Shown here piece after piece: positions 54,917-63,333 of a DNA stretch of 64,000 nt (positions are counted from its first letter, which is position 1; every line of letters starts with the position of its first letter). The DNA comes from Allobosea psychrotolerans (lineage in GTDB: Bacteria > Pseudomonadota > Alphaproteobacteria > Rhizobiales > Beijerinckiaceae). The translations under genes and the position numbers were made by a program. The notes below the pieces were generated by a model. The model made no database searches and had not been told where the DNA came from. It saw nothing but the letters and a program-made list of their open reading frames with translations. Location: positions 62,001-126,000 of the forward strand of contig NZ_PQFZ01000014.1 of the NCBI RefSeq assembly GCF_002917105.1. The letters are read 5' to 3'.

Positions 54917-56059
54917 ATGCCTGCCGACACCGCCGACACGCTTTCCGGCTGGCTGAGGGACACGCTGCTGCCGGGCTGGCTCGGGCGCGTCTACGACCCC
55001 GCACGACCCGGCTTCGTCGAGATGCTCGAGCCCGGCGGGGCGGCCTCCGACAGCGATATCCGCAGCACGCTGGTGACGGCGCGCCTGACATATGTCTTCA
55101 GCCACGCGCATCTGCTGGGCGTGCCCGGAGCACTCGACGCCGCGCGCCACGGCATGACCTTCCTCTGGGAAACCTGCCGGCGCCCCGATGGCCGCTTCTG
55201 CCATCGCTGCAGGACGAGCGGAGAGGCCGTCGATGCGCGCTCCGATTGCTACGACCTCGCCTTCGTGCTGTTTTCGCTCGGCTGGTTCGCCAGGGCGAGC
55301 GGCGATGGCCAGGCTGTCGCGCGGGCCGAAGAGGTGATGGGCTTCATCGAGACGCAGCTCGCCCATCCCGATGGCGGCTTCAGGGAGGATACGCTGGGCA
55401 CCCTGCCGCGCCGGCAGAACCCGCATATGCACCTGCTCGAAGCCTGCCACGCTTTGGCCGAAGCGAGCGGCGACAGACGCTGGCGCGCGCGCGCAGATGC
55501 CATCGTCGCGCTGATGCGCGCACGCATGCTCGATAAGGCGACGGATTCGCTCGGGGAGTTCTTCAGCGAGGATTGGAGCGCCTGGCCGGAACCGCGCGGG
55601 CTCGTCCGCGAGCCCGGCCACCACTACGAATGGACCTGGCTGCTCTACCACCATGAGCGATTGACGCATTCCGCCAGCGCCCGCGTCGACGCACGCCGGC
55701 TCTACGGCTTCGCCGAGCGGCACCGGAGCGCCGGCACCACGCATCCCATTATCAACGAGATCGACCCCGGCGGAGCGGTTCTGAACGGCGCGGCGCTGCT
55801 CTGGCCCCAGACCGAGTATCTCAAGGCGCTTGTCGCGCGGATCGAGTTCGAAGGCGACGAGGTTGCCATCGATCGGCTCGACGGCCATCTGCGCCTGATG
55901 TTCGACCGCTTCGTCGATCGCAAGACCGGGCTTTGGGTCAACCAGATCGACAGCGCCGGGCAAGCGATCATCGAACCGGTTCCGGTGCGCGTGCTCTACC
56001 ATCTGCTGCTCGCCTGCACCGAGATCGTGCGGCTGCGACCGGAGACCCGGCTGCCGTAG
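54917..56059 (+). CDS. AGE family epimerase/isomerase
   Basis: N-acylglucosamine 2-epimerase superfamily protein, 380 aa, (alpha/alpha)6 barrel. RLTYVFSHAHLLG, FRQNPHMHLLEA-like RRQNPHMHLLEACHAL, EPGHHYEWTWLLYHHERL and LWPQTEYLKAL are the family's conserved active-site segments with the catalytic histidines. Substrate could be mannose, fructose, sulfoquinovose-type or N-acetylmannosamine sugars. It is divergent from binding-protein copy 1 and convergent with a Gfo/Idh gene. Confidence 0.93.
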   Translation: MPADTADTLSGWLRDTLLPGWLGRVYDPARPGFVEMLEPGGAASDSDIRSTLVTARLTYVFSHAHLLGVPGALDAARHGMTFLWETCRRPDGRFCHRCRTSGEAVDARSDCYDLAFVLFSLGWFARASGDGQAVARAEEVMGFIETQLAHPDGGFREDTLGTLPRRQNPHMHLLEACHALAEASGDRRWRARADAIVALMRARMLDKATDSLGEFFSEDWSAWPEPRGLVREPGHHYEWTWLLYHHERLTHSASARVDARRLYGFAERHRSAGTTHPIINEIDPGGAVLNGAALLWPQTEYLKALVARIEFEGDEVAIDRLDGHLRLMFDRFVDRKTGLWVNQIDSAGQAIIEPVPVRVLYHLLLACTEIVRLRPETRLP

Positions 56060-56088
56060 AACATGTGAGCAGCGACGCGAGCCCGGGC

Positions 56089-57117
56089 TCATGAGACCGC
56101 TCCCTCGCCAGCCTTCCAGCCGGCTGCCGCGAGGATATCGTCGACGAGCCGCTGCGATGCCAGCGCCTCCTCGCCGGTCACGACCGGATCGCGGCCCTGC
56201 ATGATCGCATCGAGGAAATCCGCGATCACGGCGCGATGGGCGTCATGCGGGAAATCCATGATGTTGGCGCCGCTGCCGGTCGAGCCCTCGGCCTCGACGA
56301 TCTCGGAGCGACCGTCGAGGAACGACAATTCCAGCCGGCCACCCACCAATGCGGCAAATCCCTTGCTGCCGATGATCTCGATGCGCTCGGGATAGCCGGG
56401 ATAGGCGGCCGTGGTCGCGACCAATGTCGCGGGCGCACCACTGCCGGTTTCGAGCAGGGCCGAAACGTAGTCCTCCGTCTCCATTCTGTGCAACGCCGTC
56501 GTTCGGGCCTGCGCCGCCACGACCCTGGAGACGCCGACCAGCGAACGGAACAGGTCGAGCGAATGGATCGCCTGCGTCAGCAAGACGCCGCCGCCATCGC
56601 GCGCCAGCGAACCGCGCCCCGGCTCGTCGTAATAGGATTGCGGCCGCCACCACGGCACGCGCAGGAAAGCGGCCTCGACGCTGCCGAGTTCGCCGCCATC
56701 CAGCGCCGCCTTGAGGCGAAGGCTCGCCGGCCTGAAGCGGTGCTGCAGCACGACGCCGAAGACCTTGCCGGCCTTGCGCGCCGCCTTGACGAGGCGGGCG
56801 CCGCGCGCGCTGGTCAATTCCAGCGGCTTCTCGACCAGGACATGCTTGCCGGCCTCAAGGCAGCGCGCCGACGCATCGAGATGGCTGCTCGGCGGCGTCA
56901 GAACGATCGCCGCATCGACAGCGGGATCGGCGAGGACAGCGTCTAGGTCCGTCGTCACCGGAAAGGGAAACTGCCTGGCAAAGGCTTCCGTGCGCTCCTG
57001 GGAGCGGCTGACCGCCCAGCGCACCTTGCTGCGCTCCGCGAGATCGAGCAGGCTCTTGGAATGCGGCAGCGAAGCCGGCCCAAGCCCGATGATGGCGATG
57101 CCGATCTTGCCCGTCAC
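56089..57117 (-). CDS. Gfo/Idh/MocA-family oxidoreductase (copy 1)
   Basis: 342 aa from a GTG at 57117 that overlaps the previous stop (GTGA). Rossmann motif IGIAIIGLGPASLPHSKSLL, VEKPLELTSARGA with the catalytic EKP, and the C-terminal alpha/beta domain with HSLDLFRSLVG. NAD(P)-dependent sugar or inositol-type dehydrogenase. Last gene of the minus-strand transport operon. Confidence 0.91.
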   Translation of the reverse strand: MTGKIGIAIIGLGPASLPHSKSLLDLAERSKVRWAVSRSQERTEAFARQFPFPVTTDLDAVLADPAVDAAIVLTPPSSHLDASARCLEAGKHVLVEKPLELTSARGARLVKAARKAGKVFGVVLQHRFRPASLRLKAALDGGELGSVEAAFLRVPWWRPQSYYDEPGRGSLARDGGGVLLTQAIHSLDLFRSLVGVSRVVAAQARTTALHRMETEDYVSALLETGSGAPATLVATTAAYPGYPERIEIIGSKGFAALVGGRLELSFLDGRSEIVEAEGSTGSGANIMDFPHDAHRAVIADFLDAIMQGRDPVVTGEEALASQRLVDDILAAAGWKAGEGAVS

Positions 57118-58154
57118 GCGCGTGCACTCCCTGGCATGGCCCGGCCCGGTTCGCCTTGCAGGCGCACGGCCCGGGCCTGCGCCTCCAACGCCAAACGGCA
57201 GACCGTGAAGACATGCGCCTGCGCCATGGCCGTCTGCGTCCGCGCGCCGATATCGGCGACGAGGTCGCGGAAATAGGTCAACGGCTCCTGCGAGGCGTCG
57301 ATATGGCGGGTGCCGACCTTGTCGACGAGGAAGACATGGTCGGTCCCCGGTCGGCCTGCGACATCGACATATTTGCGCAGCTCGATCGTGCCCTCGGTCC
57401 CCAGGATGGTGAGCCGCCCGTCGCCCCATGTCGGCAGGCCGTCGGCGGTGAACCAGTCGACGCGGATATAGCCGCCGGCCTGCGGGCTGCGCAGCAGGAT
57501 CTCGCCGAAATCCTCGAAGTCGGGCAGATCATTCGCGCCGAAATGGCCGGTTGCGGAAGCCACGATCTCGGCCTCGCGCGAGCCGGTGAAGTGCAGGAAC
57601 TGGTCGATCTGATGCGAGGCGATATCGGTCAGGATGCCGCCGAACCTGGCCTTGTCGAAGAACCAGCCGGGCCGGATCGCGCGATTGAGCCGATGCGGGC
57701 CGAGCCCGATCGTCTGCACGACACGCCCGATCGCTCCGTCCGCGATCAACTTGCCGGCGATGATGGTCGCGGGAACGATGAAGCGCTCGGAGAAGCAGAC
57801 CGAGAAGATGCGCCCGGTCTCCGCCACGACCGCCTCGACCTCGGCCAGTTGCGCCGGCGTGGTGACGCCGGGCTTGTCGACCATGACATCCTTGCCGGCT
57901 CGCATCGCCCGGACCGCGAGCGCAGCGCGCTCATCGGGAATGCCGGCGCAAACGATCAGCTCGATCGAGGGGTCGTCGAGAAGCTCGTCCGTACCGCGCG
58001 GCGCGAGCGCGGGAAAGCGCTCGCGGAAGCCTGAAAGCACGCGCTCGTCGCCGGTCCGCAGATCGAAGCCGACGCAGTGCGCGCCGGCCTCGATGAGTCC
58101 GCCCACCATGTGGAAGATATGGCGGTGGTCCAGCCCTGTGGCGGCGAAGCGCAT
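57114..58154 (-). CDS. Gfo/Idh/MocA-family oxidoreductase (copy 2)
   Basis: 346 aa from ATG 58154 (MRFAATGLDHRHIFHMVGGL). The dinucleotide motif is less canonical (ATGLDHRHI instead of GxGxxG). VDKPGVTTPAQLAEVEAVVAE carries the equivalent of the EKP lysine, and SHQIDQFLHFTG holds the catalytic histidine. One base after the binding-protein stop. Two Gfo/Idh enzymes in series suggest a two-step sugar oxidation or an oxidation/reduction epimerisation. Confidence 0.89.
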   Translation of the reverse strand: MRFAATGLDHRHIFHMVGGLIEAGAHCVGFDLRTGDERVLSGFRERFPALAPRGTDELLDDPSIELIVCAGIPDERAALAVRAMRAGKDVMVDKPGVTTPAQLAEVEAVVAETGRIFSVCFSERFIVPATIIAGKLIADGAIGRVVQTIGLGPHRLNRAIRPGWFFDKARFGGILTDIASHQIDQFLHFTGSREAEIVASATGHFGANDLPDFEDFGEILLRSPQAGGYIRVDWFTADGLPTWGDGRLTILGTEGTIELRKYVDVAGRPGTDHVFLVDKVGTRHIDASQEPLTYFRDLVADIGARTQTAMAQAHVFTVCRLALEAQARAVRLQGEPGRAMPGSARA

Positions 58155-58155
58155 C

Positions 58156-59340
58156 CTATTTCGGTGCTCCGTGCCCGACGCCGATCTCCTGGTCCCAGCG
58201 CCGGAAGGCGGCAACGAGACGCTCCGGCGTCAAGGGCGGCCTGGTCGGCAGCTTGGCGATGAGATCGTCATATTCCGGGCGGCCATATTCAGTGAGAACG
58301 TCGCGGCTTTCCTGCGGCGCCATGGCGAGCGTCACGCCCTTCACTGCCGGCCCCGGGTAGAAATAGCCCTTGTCATAGGTCGCGGCCTGCGCCTCGGGCT
58401 TCAGCATATGCGACATCAGCGCCAGCAGCACGGCGATCTTGTCGGCGGGCACGCCCTTGGGGATGCACATGAACTGAGTGTCGGGAATCCAGTGCGTGTT
58501 GGCCAGCACGAAGACCTTGGCCTCCTTCGGCACGATGCCGAGCGCACGCGGATTGATGTCCCAGCCCAAGGTCGAGACGATGACGTCGCGCGTGCCTTCG
58601 CCGAGCTCCTTCATCGTCGGCGTGGTGCCGCCCGGATAGTAGTCGATGCCGGTGCCGAGCTCCTTGAGATAGGCCCAGCTCTTGTCCCAGCCCTTCATCG
58701 GGTCGGACGGATCGGCATCGCCGAGGATGTAGGGCAGGCCTTGCAGGAAGGTCCAGCCGGGGCCGGAATTGACCGGCCGGGCATAGGTGAAGCGCTTCGG
58801 GTTCTGCTTGACGTAAGCCAGGAACTCCTCGGCCGTCTTGGGCACGACCTTGAGGCGTTCGGGCGCATATTCGAAGAGCGGGCCCGACGGCGAATAGACG
58901 ACGGCGACGCCTTCGTTCTGGCCGAAATTACGCTGCATCATCAGCGCCTGCTCGTGATAGACCTCCTCGGCCTTGGGCAGTTTCGCCGTATGCGATTTCC
59001 AGACATCGACCCACAGGCCCTGCTGGATGCCGTCCGACATCGCGCCCGGCCCGGTCAGGACGAGGTCGATATCGACGCGGTTGGCCTCCTGCTGCGCCTT
59101 GAGCTTCGCCGGCAGTTCCGGTGAGGGAGCCCGCGAAAAATTCAATCGCGAGATCAGCTTGGGATTGTCTTTGCCGAAGCGCTCGATCGCGGCCTGCGTC
59201 AATTGCAGATTGCCCGCGACATCGATGATGTTGAGCGCCACCGGCGCGGCCTGGGCATGGGCCCCCGTCGCTGCGAGCGCGGCAAGTCCCGCCGCGCCGG
59301 CCACGACGCGTCTGCGTGTCGGATATGTCGAATCTGTCAT
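58156..59340 (-). CDS. Extracellular solute-binding protein family 1, sugar-type (copy 2)
   Basis: 394 aa from ATG 59340 (MTDSTYPTRRRVVAGAAGLA), a Tat-type signal with TRRRVVAG and cleavage near AHA-QAA. NIIDVAGNLQLTQAAIERF, EANRVDIDLVLTGPG, WDINPRALGIVPKEAK and YDKGYFYPGPAVKGV repeat the pattern of the copy at 53506. This copy lies in the transport operon, 112 bases after the second permease, and is presumably the main receptor. Confidence 0.92.
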   Translation of the reverse strand: MTDSTYPTRRRVVAGAAGLAALAATGAHAQAAPVALNIIDVAGNLQLTQAAIERFGKDNPKLISRLNFSRAPSPELPAKLKAQQEANRVDIDLVLTGPGAMSDGIQQGLWVDVWKSHTAKLPKAEEVYHEQALMMQRNFGQNEGVAVVYSPSGPLFEYAPERLKVVPKTAEEFLAYVKQNPKRFTYARPVNSGPGWTFLQGLPYILGDADPSDPMKGWDKSWAYLKELGTGIDYYPGGTTPTMKELGEGTRDVIVSTLGWDINPRALGIVPKEAKVFVLANTHWIPDTQFMCIPKGVPADKIAVLLALMSHMLKPEAQAATYDKGYFYPGPAVKGVTLAMAPQESRDVLTEYGRPEYDDLIAKLPTRPPLTPERLVAAFRRWDQEIGVGHGAPK

Positions 59341-59415
59341 GGCTCTCTCCCTGAAGGTTCGACCCTCTATCCGCGTCCCGAGACTGGGCGCGCCGGGGCC
59401 TTGCATGCATCCCGT

Positions 59416-59440
59416 CGCAGCCGGCTTCGAGCCGGCTGCG
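59416..59440. other. Hairpin between permease and binding-protein genes
   Basis: Perfect 11-bp arms cgcagccggct / agccggctgcg with a 3-base loop. Located in the 112-base gap before binding-protein copy 2 and probably a stability or processing signal. Confidence 0.6.
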
Positions 59441-59452
59441 CTAGTTCCCCCG

Positions 59453-60286
59453 TCAGCGCCGCCCTCCCCGCCCGACGATCTGCGTCGGGTTGACGAAGCG
59501 CAGTGCGATCACGAGCCAGATCAGCGTCGTGACCATGTAAACCACCGCCATCGCGTCGATCGATTGGACGGCGCGCACGCCGGCCGCGAAGACGGCGTAG
59601 TAGAGCGCCACCACCAGCGTCTGGCTGGTCGGGCCGGCGGTGAGGAAGGTCAGTTCGAACATCGCGATGGTGCGCACCAGCACGAGCAGTAGCGAGGCGA
59701 GAATGCCCGGCATCAGCAAGGGCAGGAGCACATGCACGAAAAGCTTGAAGGTGTTGGCGCCGAAGACGCGCGCCGCCGCCTCGATCTTGGTGTCGATCTG
59801 CTCGATGAAGGGGATCATCACCAGGATGACGAAGGGCACTGTCGGCACCAGATTGGCGAGCACGACGCCCGACATCGAACCCGCCAGGCCAGTGCGGTAG
59901 AGCACTGTCGCCAGCGGAATGCCGAAGGTGATCGGCGGCACCAGGAGCGGCAGCAGGAACAGCAGCATGACGAGCCGCTTGCCGGGGAACTCGCGCCGCG
60001 CCAACGCATAGGCCGCCGGCACGCCGATCAATCCCGACAGCAGGACCACCAGGAACACGATCTGGAAGGTGACGCTGAGCACCTCGTCGAGCTGGAACTC
60101 GGCCCAGGCGGCCGAGTACCAGCGCGTGGTCCAGCCGGCCGGGAACCAGGTGCCGAGCCAGCGCGTGGCGAAGGAGCTCGTCACCACGGTGGCGATCATC
60201 GCCAGCAGGTTGAGCAGGAAGAAGCCGATGACAGCCCAGTTGGCGGCGGCCCAGAGCTTCGTCGAGAGGCGGGTATCTGCAACCAT
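59453..60286 (-). CDS. ABC transporter permease, PotC/UgpE-like
   Basis: 277 aa, six predicted helices, with the EAA loop AARVFGANTFKLFVHVLLPLLMPGIL. Follows the partner permease after 5 bases. Polyamine/iron-type permease family that also serves sugars and phosphonates. Confidence 0.91.
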   Translation of the reverse strand: MVADTRLSTKLWAAANWAVIGFFLLNLLAMIATVVTSSFATRWLGTWFPAGWTTRWYSAAWAEFQLDEVLSVTFQIVFLVVLLSGLIGVPAAYALARREFPGKRLVMLLFLLPLLVPPITFGIPLATVLYRTGLAGSMSGVVLANLVPTVPFVILVMIPFIEQIDTKIEAAARVFGANTFKLFVHVLLPLLMPGILASLLLVLVRTIAMFELTFLTAGPTSQTLVVALYYAVFAAGVRAVQSIDAMAVVYMVTTLIWLVIALRFVNPTQIVGRGGRR

Positions 60287-60291
60287 GATCG

Positions 60292-61182
60292 TCAGCCCTT
60301 CCCGCCGCCGGCCGGGCCGCGATAAAGCAGGCCACGTGCGCTCAGGACCAGGACGACGATCCCGAGCTGAACGACGCCCATGATCATCGCCACCGCCGAG
60401 GCCATCGAATAATCATACTCCTCGAAGGCGGCCTGGTAGGCCGCGATCGAGATCACCCGCGTCGGCCCCGCCGGCGCGCCCAGCAGCACGGCCGAGGGAA
60501 ACACCGAGAAGGCCTGCACGAAGCTGAGACAGAAGGTGATCGCCAGCCCCGGCAGCAGCAGCGGGAACATGATGGTCTTGAAGCGCTGCCAGGGGCCTGC
60601 CCCCAGCGTCGCAGCCGCCCGCTCCAGTGCCGGATCGATGCCCGAGAGATAGGACAGCGTCAGCAGGAAGGTGAAGGGGAAACCGGTGATCACCAGCGAG
60701 ATCACGACGCCCCAATAATTGTGCAGGAGCTTGATCGGGGTCGAGATCAGGCCGAGCGTCAGCAGGGTCCGGTTGAACCAGCCCTGTGGGCCGAGATAGT
60801 TCAGCAGCCCCTGCGCGACCAGCACGGTGCCGAGCGTGATCGGGATCACCAATAGCGTCGTCAGCAGGCGCTGATGCTGCAGCAGCCTGACGCGGAAGGC
60901 GATCGGAACCGCAAAGAGCAAGGTCAGGAACGTCACCGGCAGCGCGAGCCAGAGCGTCGTCGCGATCGTGCCGTACAGGAACGAGTCGGAGAAGAACTTG
61001 ATGTAGTTCGCCAGCGCGCCGCCGTTCTTGGGGTTGAAGGACAAGACCAGGCCGTACAGGAACGGGTAGACGAACAGCGCCAGCAGGAACAGCACCGCCG
61101 GCAGGACCAGCAGGGTCAAGCCGTCGACGCCGCGCGCCGCGAGCCGCTGCTTGAGCGGGATCGTGTCGGGAACAGCGCTCAT
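60292..61182 (-). CDS. ABC transporter permease, PotB/UgpA-like
   Basis: 296 aa, with LLVLPAVLFLLALFVYPFLYGLVLSF as the first helix and the EAA loop AAATLGAGPWQRFKTIMFPLLLPGLA. The start overlaps the ATPase stop by 4 bases. Confidence 0.91.
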   Translation of the reverse strand: MSAVPDTIPLKQRLAARGVDGLTLLVLPAVLFLLALFVYPFLYGLVLSFNPKNGGALANYIKFFSDSFLYGTIATTLWLALPVTFLTLLFAVPIAFRVRLLQHQRLLTTLLVIPITLGTVLVAQGLLNYLGPQGWFNRTLLTLGLISTPIKLLHNYWGVVISLVITGFPFTFLLTLSYLSGIDPALERAAATLGAGPWQRFKTIMFPLLLPGLAITFCLSFVQAFSVFPSAVLLGAPAGPTRVISIAAYQAAFEEYDYSMASAVAMIMGVVQLGIVVLVLSARGLLYRGPAGGGKG

Positions 61183-62249
61183 GCCGCCCCCCCGCCGAAG
61201 ACGAGCACGCGGTCGGGATCGGCTCCCAGCGTGACGCTCGTGCCGGGTTCCAGCTTGGTGTGAGCCAGGAAGGACAGGTCGGTGCCGTCCTGCATGCGCG
61301 CGAAGCCGACGAATTCGCGGCCGCGGAACTCGGTCGAGATGATCGTCGCCTTGAGCCCGCCTTCGCTGCTCGGATTCAGGTCTTCCGGCCGGATCGCGAC
61401 ATGGCAGGCCACACCCGCAGTGACCGCGCCGCGAACCCGCCCGGTCACGCTGGCAGAGCCGACCGCGACTTGCGCCACGCCGCCATCGACGGAGGTGACG
61501 CGCCCAGCCACGACGTTGCGGAAGCCCATGAACTCGGCGACGTCGAGATGATCGGGCCGCGAGAACAGATCCTCCGGCACCCCGACCTGGCGGACCTCGC
61601 CATCGCGCATCACCACGATGCGGTCGGCGAGCGACAGGGCCTCCTCCTGGTCATGCGTAACGTAGATCGTGGTCGCGCCGAGCGTGTTGTGGATGCGGCG
61701 GATTTCGGCGCGCATCTCGAGGCGCAGCTTGGCGTCGAGGTTGGACAAGGGCTCGTCCATCAGCACCAGCGGCGGCTCGACCACGATGGCGCGGGCGATC
61801 GCGACGCGCTGCTGCTGGCCGCCTGAAAGCTGGCCGGGAAGCTTGTCGACCTGGCTCTGCAGACGGACAAGCGCAGCCGCCTCGTCGACGCGCTTGTCGA
61901 TCTCGGCCTTGGGCAGGCCGCGCATCTTGAGCCCGAAGCCGATATTGCGGCGGACATTCATATGCGGGAACAGCGCATAGTTCTGGAACACCATGCCGAA
62001 GCCGCGCTCTTCGGGCCGCAGCGGGTCGATGCGCTTGTCGTCGAGCCAGATGCCGCCGCCCGTGGCGGGCAGGAGACCGGCGATCAGGTTCAGCGTCGTC
62101 GATTTGCCGCAGCCCGATGGTCCGAGAAGCGCGATGAACTCGCCCTTCTTGATCGTCAGGGAGACGTCCTTCAGCGCGTTGTGCGTGCCGAAATCGCGAC
62201 TGAGTCGATCGAGCCTGAGCTCGTGGAAATTCGCTGCGTGTATTGTCAT
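61179..62249 (-). CDS. ABC transporter ATP-binding protein, PotA/UgpC type
   Basis: 356 aa from ATG 62249 (MTIHAANFHELRLDRLSRDF). Walker A LLGPSGCGKSTTLN, Q-loop MVFQNYALFPHMNVRRN, signature LSGGQQQRVAIARAIV, Walker B LVLMDEPLSNLDAKLR and a C-terminal TOBE domain (VTSVDGGVAQVAVGSASV). First gene of the six-gene minus-strand operon ending at 56089, driven from the region before 62250. A longer frame to 62606 is not family-like. Confidence 0.93.
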   Translation of the reverse strand: MTIHAANFHELRLDRLSRDFGTHNALKDVSLTIKKGEFIALLGPSGCGKSTTLNLIAGLLPATGGGIWLDDKRIDPLRPEERGFGMVFQNYALFPHMNVRRNIGFGLKMRGLPKAEIDKRVDEAAALVRLQSQVDKLPGQLSGGQQQRVAIARAIVVEPPLVLMDEPLSNLDAKLRLEMRAEIRRIHNTLGATTIYVTHDQEEALSLADRIVVMRDGEVRQVGVPEDLFSRPDHLDVAEFMGFRNVVAGRVTSVDGGVAQVAVGSASVTGRVRGAVTAGVACHVAIRPEDLNPSSEGGLKATIISTEFRGREFVGFARMQDGTDLSFLAHTKLEPGTSVTLGADPDRVLVFGGGAA

Positions 62250-62592
62250 GGAAGCCACAGGATTGAGGGCAGGCGCAGGCCGCCTGGAGCAGGCGGGAGC
62301 GAAGCGTCGAACAAGGGAATGGAGCCGAGCGAAAACACGGGCGGGATCATGCGCTGAGAGGCGAGACGGCAAGCGCTGCTGCTGGGAGATCGCGCTCGAA
62401 GCGAGATGCATCCGCGCTGGTTCTGTCCCGTGCCATGGCCTCTTCCCCGACAATGTCCGCCGCTGTTTTGTTTCATTCGGACATCGCGCGGGGGTCTCCC
62501 CCTTTGCAATCTCCGTGACGTCTTCCGCCCGACGACGGTTGACGCTCTGATCGCGGCATTGGTATGCTAGTATACTAGCGAGTGAGAATGCA
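62250..62592. promoter_or_regulatory. Divergent control region of ABC operon and GntR gene
   Basis: 343 bases with no gene. It holds arms atgtccg / cggacat at 62453-62459 and 62478-62484 (possible weak operator), a TTGACG-N18-TATGCT promoter for the GntR gene (62539-62568) and the palindrome at 62566-62579. Confidence 0.6.
62566..62579. promoter_or_regulatory. Palindromic operator over the GntR gene -10 region
   Basis: Perfect 14-bp palindrome gctagtatactagc, 13 bases before the GntR start and overlapping the predicted -10. This is the position expected of an autorepressor site. Confidence 0.75.
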
Positions 62593-63288
62593 ATGACCTT
62601 CTCCACGGCGGGACAAAGCGCCGATCAGATTTACCGTGCGCTTCGGGCCAATATCCTCGACGCCGCGATCTTGCCGGGCGAGGCGATGTCGGAGGCGCGC
62701 ATGGCGGCGCAGTTCGGGGTCAGCCGCACGCCGGTGCGAGAAGCTTTCAAACGATTGGTCGATGAGGGCTTCCTCCTGGTGCGGCCGCAAGCCGGCACCT
62801 TCGTCGCGCCGATCGACCTCGCGGCCGTCCACGACAGCCAGTTCGTGCGCGAGACGCTGGAATGCCGCACCGTCGTCCTGGCGGCCGAGCGCATCGACGC
62901 CGCCGGCAAGGCGCGGCTCGACGCCCTCGTCGCGCAGCAGGGCCAGGCCATGGCGGCAGGCGACCGCAAGAGCTTCTTTCGCCTGGATGAGAGCTTCCAT
63001 GCCGAATTGTCGCGCCTTGCCGGCTACCCTTCGGTCTGGAGCATGATCGAGGCCGTCAAGGCGCAGCTCGACCGGGTGCGCTGCCTCTCGCTGGAGACGC
63101 CGTCCTGGTCGGACATGATCCTCAGGGAGCACCGCGAGATCGCGGCTTGTGTCGGCCGCGGCGATGCGAGCGGCGCGGAAGCTGCGATGCGCGCCCATCT
63201 GCGCACCGTTTTCGACGCGATCGAGGCGATCGCACAAGCGCATGTCGACGCCTTCGACAAAAGCAGGCTCGGCCCGCCACGGGACTGA
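62593..63288 (+). CDS. GntR-family transcriptional regulator, FCD-domain (FadR/UxuR-like)
   Basis: 231 aa. N-terminal winged HTH (LRANILDAAILPGEAMSEARMAAQFGVSRTPVREAFKRLVDEGF, about 13-58) and a C-terminal all-helical FCD effector domain. VSRTPVREA is the GntR recognition helix. It lies upstream of uxuA and divergent from the transport operon, so it probably governs uronate-type catabolism with a sugar acid or its product as effector. Confidence 0.94.
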   Translation: MTFSTAGQSADQIYRALRANILDAAILPGEAMSEARMAAQFGVSRTPVREAFKRLVDEGFLLVRPQAGTFVAPIDLAAVHDSQFVRETLECRTVVLAAERIDAAGKARLDALVAQQGQAMAAGDRKSFFRLDESFHAELSRLAGYPSVWSMIEAVKAQLDRVRCLSLETPSWSDMILREHREIAACVGRGDASGAEAAMRAHLRTVFDAIEAIAQAHVDAFDKSRLGPPRD

Positions 63289-63333
63289 GACAAGACACTG
63301 GCAGCGTAGCAAGCGCCCGCAGGGAGAGACGTT

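Noticed and set aside
53749..55536. 595-residue open frame on the plus strand
   Set aside because: Antisense to the binding protein and out of frame with the epimerase gene.
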